10,622 nt of DNA from Rickettsia typhi (GTDB lineage Bacteria; Pseudomonadota; Alphaproteobacteria; Rickettsiales; Rickettsiaceae). The translations under genes and the position numbers were made by a program. Of this stretch, positions 7,303 through 10,622 are shown in pieces. The first letter of the stretch is position 1, and each line of letters opens with the position of its first letter. The stretch spans positions 1 through 10,622 of the forward strand of contig CAMCMD010000050.1 in assembly GCA_945875975.1 (NCBI GenBank). Reading direction: 5' to 3'. Below the pieces are notes generated by a model. It was not told the DNA's origin and made no database searches. It was given only the letters and a program-made list of their open reading frames with translations.

Positions 7303-8921
7303 TAACTAACTCATCAAAACAAATCATGATTAAGTTTGGTATTGCCATTTCCCTAACCATGTTTAGCACTAGTTCTTTAGCTGCTCCAAATCCAGCTAAT
7401 TTAATCCAAAGCAGCTATTGGTATGGGGATGATGACATCAGAGCGGTCATCAAAAGCAGGGTAGGAGATAGTGCTTATATTGCTCCTGCCTTGCCATTTG
7501 AAAGCAGGGAATTAGTCAGTGATATTGTCCGTAGTTCTGTTCTTGAGTCTAAAACTTCGGGTAGCGCACTGATACCGATTAACTTTGGCAATAGTCATTG
7601 GGCAGCACTGGCGATTAAAGCTACTGGGGATGGTCATATCAAAGTCATATACAATGATTCTTTTGGTAGCCCCATTGCCTCAACAACTAATGGTGCGTTA
7701 GTAGCTCAAATCTTAACAGAGATTGATCCTACTATTGAATTGCTTGATTTACAAGTTCACCAGCAAAGTGACGGTAGTAGCTGTGGTGCTTTTACGGCTG
7801 AAAATCTGATTACTATCGGAACACTTGATATTAGCAACATGAGCGCGGATGAACTACGCAATGTTTTAAGGCAAATTAATGATACCACAGCAATTCGGGC
7901 ATTGCATTTTCGTGGACTTCTGGGAGAAAAATCAATTATTGATGTGATTGCTTTAAAGCTCAAAGCTGAAATGACTATTGCACAAATAGATTCATATAAT
8001 AAGCAGCTAGTAGCTGGTCTTAACAATATTAGTTCCCTCACTTACGATAGATTGAGCCATCTAAACAGAATGTCAGTTAGTGGTTTTGCATCTGGAGATG
8101 ATTCGTTAGATCATGGTGTATGGGTAAAGGGCTTTTTAGGCAAGCAAACTGACAGGCGAAATTTAGCTAACACAACTGTTGATAGCAAAGCAAACCTACG
8201 TGGGTTTATCATGGGTGCTGATACTAAACTCGATGAGGATAGTACTATTGGTATTGCGCTAAGTCATACTGATTCTAAAGGGAAAAACTCAATTGCCAGT
8301 ACTGCAATTAATACGACTAATATCAGTAATAATATCTTTAGTTTATATGGCAATAACGTTCTTGATGACAATTTAGTCATTAGCGGCAATATTGCCTATG
8401 GATTAGCTCAAATTAAGATCGATTATTCCTCAAGCAGTGCCAGCAGAACAAAAAGAAAAGCTACTTTGATGGGAGGGGCATTATCTGCCAACTATAATCT
8501 ATATTCTTCGGAAGTATTAATGATTAGCCCAAAGATTGGCGGATCATATAACCAGCTTGACTTAAAACCCTATAATGATGGATCTATTAAGATCAATAAA
8601 GCCAAACAGCAGGAATTTAATCTGATGACTGGCATTGTTACTACTGGCTTCATGGAACTAAGTACAATAACTCTGATGCCAGAAGTTAGTGTTGACTATA
8701 GCCATGCCCTATGGCGCAAGGGCAATAAACAGACAATATCCAATCAGATTAATCAAACAATCATCAGTCAAAAAATCAATAACTCACAAGGAGAATTACG
8801 CCTTGGAACGGGTTTTACTATTGCAGGAGATATGTTTGAAATTGGCGGGGGGTATGAGCGTAATTGGCAAGGTAAGAGTAGGGGGCATATGTGTTATGCC
8901 AAAGTAAGAGTAAATTTCTAA
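7299..8921 (+). CDS. Autotransporter with a CE-clan (Ulp1/C48-like) cysteine protease passenger; candidate secreted deubiquitinase
   Basis: 540 residues in three parts. Residues 1-28/29 are a signal peptide (basic start, hydrophobic core, TSSLAA cleavage region). Residues ~40-170 are a CE-clan peptidase: W41 followed by DDDI recalls the WLxDxxI of Ulp1 enzymes. NSHWAALAI gives catalytic His100, IYNDSFGS gives Asp120, and QQSDGSSCGAF gives oxyanion Gln156 (or Gln155) and nucleophile Cys162. A helical linker (~171-265) leads to a ~270-residue C-terminal beta-barrel from GVWVKGF (273-279) with alternating strands, ending in VRVNF with a terminal Phe, as autotransporters do. CE-clan enzymes of intracellular bacteria cleave ubiquitin or ubiquitin-like proteins, or act as acetyltransferases. 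Here the triad supports a protease moved across the outer membrane by its own barrel. It is coupled by ATGA to the upstream 65-residue gene and has good Shine-Dalgarno sequence (AAGGAGCAAGGA). The substrate is unknown. Confidence 0.9.
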   Translation: MITNSSKQIMIKFGIAISLTMFSTSSLAAPNPANLIQSSYWYGDDDIRAVIKSRVGDSAYIAPALPFESRELVSDIVRSSVLESKTSGSALIPINFGNSHWAALAIKATGDGHIKVIYNDSFGSPIASTTNGALVAQILTEIDPTIELLDLQVHQQSDGSSCGAFTAENLITIGTLDISNMSADELRNVLRQINDTTAIRALHFRGLLGEKSIIDVIALKLKAEMTIAQIDSYNKQLVAGLNNISSLTYDRLSHLNRMSVSGFASGDDSLDHGVWVKGFLGKQTDRRNLANTTVDSKANLRGFIMGADTKLDEDSTIGIALSHTDSKGKNSIASTAINTTNISNNIFSLYGNNVLDDNLVISGNIAYGLAQIKIDYSSSSASRTKRKATLMGGALSANYNLYSSEVLMISPKIGGSYNQLDLKPYNDGSIKINKAKQQEFNLMTGIVTTGFMELSTITLMPEVSVDYSHALWRKGNKQTISNQINQTIISQKINNSQGELRLGTGFTIAGDMFEIGGGYERNWQGKSRGHMCYAKVRVNF

Positions 8922-8970
8922 ATAAAAAGACGAAAAGGAATTTTTAATAACAAAAATAAAGAAGAAGAAA

Positions 8971-9537
8971 ATGACAGTGAATAAAGTTTCAAAAGATCAA
9001 AATATAGAAGTGAGCAAGGAGAGGGTGAACAAAAGTAGTAGAAAGTTTTCTAGATATGAGTTGGATGCTTTTTTTATAGCTTATGGCTACATATTGTTCT
9101 GCACTGTGCCTTTTCTAGATATCAATATTTTGAGTATGCTAGCTATATATTTGTTTCTTCCTTTTTTAAAAATTATAGCAGAAAAGCTGGTCTTAAAACA
9201 TTCAGGAATAGCGATTTTTAGAGGGGACATTATTGAGCTTGTCAGTTTGTTGAATCGAGAAGGTTTCAATTTAATAAGCTCTAATAACATTTATACGTTT
9301 TCAAGCTCAAAGTTATCACTCATACCTCAAGTTAGTTGTATAGCAGAGGTGGTTGGCGAAGGTATCAAAATGACTACGGAGCAGTTTTTACTTGAGAAGT
9401 GGGTGGCAAATGATGGACGCATTAATTTAATAAAAGAGTTTGATGTAGGTATAAAAAATAAAAAGAGCGCCACAAAGCCAGAGGAAAGGCGTAAGTATAT
9501 GTCTTCAACTGAACGTCCAGCTTTGCATTGGCCATAA
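8971..9537 (+). CDS. Two-TM membrane protein of unknown function
   Basis: 188 residues starting with ATG 8971 after a purine-rich leader (GAAGAAGAAA) that serves only as a weak ribosome binding site. A charged N-terminal tail (~1-30) is followed by two closely spaced hydrophobic segments (~32-51 and ~53-70), which would form a hairpin in the membrane. A ~115-residue soluble part follows, with a short alternating region (GDIIELVSLLNREGFNLISSNNIYTFSS reads as helix then strand) and a basic C-terminus. No known motif is recognised. It follows the protease-autotransporter by 49 bases without a clear terminator and so may be co-transcribed. The ALHWP terminus and the disturbed DNA downstream leave open that the original C-terminus has been altered by recombination. 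Confidence 0.65.
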   Translation: MTVNKVSKDQNIEVSKERVNKSSRKFSRYELDAFFIAYGYILFCTVPFLDINILSMLAIYLFLPFLKIIAEKLVLKHSGIAIFRGDIIELVSLLNREGFNLISSNNIYTFSSSKLSLIPQVSCIAEVVGEGIKMTTEQFLLEKWVANDGRINLIKEFDVGIKNKKSATKPEERRKYMSSTERPALHWP

Positions 9538-9717
9538 AAGCAGAAACTATAATAGACAGAAATAATTATCAAAGGAGACCAGAATATTAAAAATATATAA
9601 TGATTTTTTATGTAGTTGGCTAGAAACAAAAAAGGACTATCAAAAAGAATATTCATAATAGGTAAATTAATTAAAGAATAAAAATGAGTATAGATACAAT
9701 TTTAGAAAAAGCAAGAA
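9538..9717. other. Non-coding or decayed stretch between the two-TM gene and the barrel remnant
   Basis: This 180-base stretch is AT-rich and holds no ORF longer than about 30 codons. One short frame reads ILKIYNDFLCSWLETKKDYQKE before its stop (~9655-9657) and looks protein-like but lacks a proper start. An AAAGGAGA box near 9570 could be an orphan Shine-Dalgarno. It is probably remnant DNA. Confidence 0.4.
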
Positions 9718-9746
9718 ACTGGAACGGGTTTAACTACTGCATCTGA
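9684..9746 (+). pseudogene. Orphan gene start (MSIDTILEKAR) joined out of frame to barrel-remnant DNA
   Basis: ATG 9684 opens a 20-codon frame whose first 11 residues look like a genuine N-terminus. From ~9718 the DNA becomes the autotransporter barrel repeat read in the wrong frame, and the ORF stops at TGA 9744-9746. This marks a recombination junction near 9717. The original gene is not recognised. Confidence 0.4.
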
Positions 9747-9837
9747 TGTGTTTGAAGTTGGTGGGGGATATGAGCGCACTTGGCAAGGCAAAAGTAGGGG
9801 GCATATGGGTTATGTCAAAGTACGAGTGAATTTTTAA
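9718..9837 (+). pseudogene. Remnant of a second autotransporter: last 38 codons of a paralogous beta-barrel
   Basis: In the frame ending at TAA 9835-9837, the DNA encodes 38 residues ending in KVRVNF. By my count 30 of 38 match the C-terminus of the intact protease-autotransporter (its residues 503-540, bases 8805-8918), including FE-GGGYER and WQGKSRGHM. Homology begins abruptly at ~9718, and no start codon or upstream barrel precedes it. The differences are spread out and conservative, which suggests an older paralog rather than a fresh duplication of the neighbour. It is clearly non-functional on its own. Confidence 0.85.
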
Positions 9838-9872
9838 TTTAAACAACAATAACAACAAAAGAGTAAAAAGTG

Positions 9873-10076
9873 ATGAGTAATTTAAAAAACAAAAAACTAA
9901 CTACAAAAAGACTGCTAACTGGATTTCTAGTTGGGTTGGGATTTTTAGGGTTAGCAGCATGTTCAGGGCATACAAAAACACAAAATAATAAGAATGCTTG
10001 CGTGACTTGCAAGGATCATTTTGTAAATCCGATTAATGGTGTGCCTTTTGGGAGATTGCGTAAAACTGCGTATTAG
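9873..10076 (+). CDS. Small predicted lipoprotein, possibly truncated
   Basis: 67 residues from ATG 9873 (a GTG directly before it is the alternative start). A basic N-terminus (KNKKLTTKR) and hydrophobic core lead to a clear lipobox, LAAC at 27-30, so Cys30 should be lipidated and the mature part is only 38 residues. The mature part carries two further cysteines spaced CVTC (43-46). No family is recognised; small lipoproteins of this size occur in secretion systems (VirB7-like) and as bacteriocin-release or entry-exclusion proteins, but nothing here decides. The tail PINGVPFGRLRKTAY may be a shifted end, because protein-like frames continue downstream in other phases. It follows the barrel remnant by 35 bases. 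Confidence 0.6.
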   Translation: MSNLKNKKLTTKRLLTGFLVGLGFLGLAACSGHTKTQNNKNACVTCKDHFVNPINGVPFGRLRKTAY

Positions 10077-10107
10077 ATCAAAATATCAAAATTTAATTCT
10101 TTATTTT

Positions 10108-10288
10108 ATGCAATTTGCTGATCCTTTTTCAGTGAGAGCTGGTAGGCGCACTGCGAATTGGACCAAGGCAAGACAACAATATAATCAAATATAGTAAAAA
10201 ATGGTGTGGTTTTGGAAAAAGCTATTGCGAGGTAACAACTTATGATTTAACGTCACAGTTAGTGACTAACAAAATGATAGAGGGTTAA
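10108..10288 (+). pseudogene. Frameshifted fragment of an unrecognised coding region
   Basis: Two short frames look protein-like. The first runs from ATG 10108 (QFADPFSVRAGRRTANW and onwards) to TAG 10192-10194. The second, one phase over, reads IKYSKKWCGFGKSYCEV from ~10178 to TAA 10286-10288. Joined by a single frameshift near 10180-10190 they would give a ~60-residue cysteine-containing C-terminus. It may be the lost tail of the upstream lipoprotein or a separate small gene. There is no Shine-Dalgarno at 10108. The reading rests on the look of the translations only. Confidence 0.35.
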
Positions 10289-10295
10289 ATAGCTT

Positions 10296-10475
10296 ATGCC
10301 CAAAAGAAAACTAAAACTAACGGCAGTAACAATTTCTGAGATACCGGAACTGATTGAAACTATTGAAAGTAGTAATTTGGATATAACAAATAAAGACAAG
10401 ATAGTAACTAATCTGATGCTTGTGGCACATTTAGCAGATAATCTGGAGTATTCAAGGATAACGATCGCGAAGTTA
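10296..10475 (+). pseudogene. N-terminal 60 codons of an IS66-like transposase gene, interrupted
   Basis: ATG 10296 opens a frame of 60 sensible codons: a basic start (MPKRKLKL), an acidic helix (IPELIETIESS), then a long heptad-like helix ending EYSRITIAKL. IS66 TnpC transposases begin with such a helical region running into a LFGxKSE-type motif. Here the sequence breaks off exactly where that motif would start. The frame continues 21 codons into unrelated repeat-bearing DNA and stops at 10539-10541. A GAGGGT box about 10 bases upstream may be the ribosome binding site. The IS66 identity is a tentative pattern call. Confidence 0.45.
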
Positions 10476-10523
10476 TGTCATTTTTCACAGTGGAGTTCAG
10501 TGAATTGTCAAAGTGGAGTTCAG
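10476..10523. mobile_element. Probable left end of an inserted IS with subterminal repeats (IS21-like)
   Basis: At the point where the IS66-like frame is broken, the sequence begins TGTCA and carries two exact 12-bp copies of AGTGGAGTTCAG (10489-10500 and 10512-10523). Each is preceded by a TGTCA (10476-10480 and 10506-10510). IS21-family ends are known for TG...CA termini and multiple subterminal repeats that bind transposase. No transposase gene is visible before the right edge, so the element continues beyond the window or is a remnant. Confidence 0.4.
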
Positions 10524-10622
10524 CAATATAAAAATAGTTAGCACTGTGTGATACTTTTAGTACTGACTACATTTATAGACATTTAATAGAAAAACTTTTT
10601 TATTCTAGGCGGTTATTTAACT
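10524..10622. other. AT-rich sequence at the right edge without a recognisable gene
   Basis: After the repeats there are about 100 bases with no open frame of useful length. If the IS reading is right, this is the leader before its first transposase gene. Confidence 0.35.

Noticed and set aside
8689..8907. 72-codon frame overlapping the end of the autotransporter
   Set aside because: It is in another phase of a well-supported gene and has no ribosome binding site or recognisable content.
1..10622. CRISPR arrays, tRNA or rRNA genes
   Set aside because: No regularly spaced repeats, no tRNA arm pattern such as GGTTCGA with matching acceptor arms, and no rRNA-like stretches were seen by eye.

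Overview
The window looks like accessory DNA from an obligate intracellular alphaproteobacterium of the Rickettsia group, or a close Rickettsiales relative. The reasons are strongly AT-rich coding sequence, a plasmid-type DnaA-like initiator of the sort carried by Rickettsia plasmids and integrative elements, a possible conjugation-protein tail, an NB-ARC/TPR protein, an autotransporter, and decayed genes and insertion-sequence debris at the right end. The genus is inferred from gene content and base composition, because no database search was possible.

Left block (2-4577, + strand): the 3' end of a large gene open through the left edge (possibly the tail of a conjugative relaxase/helicase). 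After 14 bases comes a two-TM sensor-like protein whose C-terminus resembles a worn-out histidine kinase ATPase fold. It overlaps by 4 bases (ATGA) a 750-residue NB-ARC-type STAND NTPase with C-terminal TPR-like helices and, unexpectedly, an N-terminal signal peptide. The tight spacing suggests one operon. This block is the most AT-rich part.

Middle block (4574-7059): a short XRE-family repressor on the - strand converges on the STAND gene with overlapping stop codons. Upstream of it is a divergent control region with plausible promoters on both strands, each overlapped by one arm of a 9-bp inverted repeat. A GC-richer stretch follows, holding a doubtful 127-codon frame, and then a 513-residue initiator-like protein with a GTG start and a strong Shine-Dalgarno. 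Its DnaA domain-I-like module sits at the C-terminus and it has no visible ATPase motif.

Right block (7105-10622): a 65-residue protein overlaps by ATGA a remarkable 540-residue protein: signal peptide, CE-clan (Ulp1/C48-like) cysteine protease with His100, Asp120, Gln156 and Cys162, and a C-terminal autotransporter beta-barrel. This reads as a self-secreted deubiquitinase or deubiquitinase-like effector. Next come a two-TM protein of unknown function, a fragment of a second copy of the same barrel C-terminus, a small lipoprotein, a frameshifted fragment, and the first 60 codons of an IS66-like gene. That gene is interrupted exactly where a TGTCA-starting end with subterminal repeats (IS21-like) begins.

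Taken together this is mobile-element cargo: possible transfer and replication functions on the left and centre, a possible sensor/STAND signalling pair, and a surface/secretion module on the right whose neighbourhood has been duplicated, recombined and invaded by insertion sequences.
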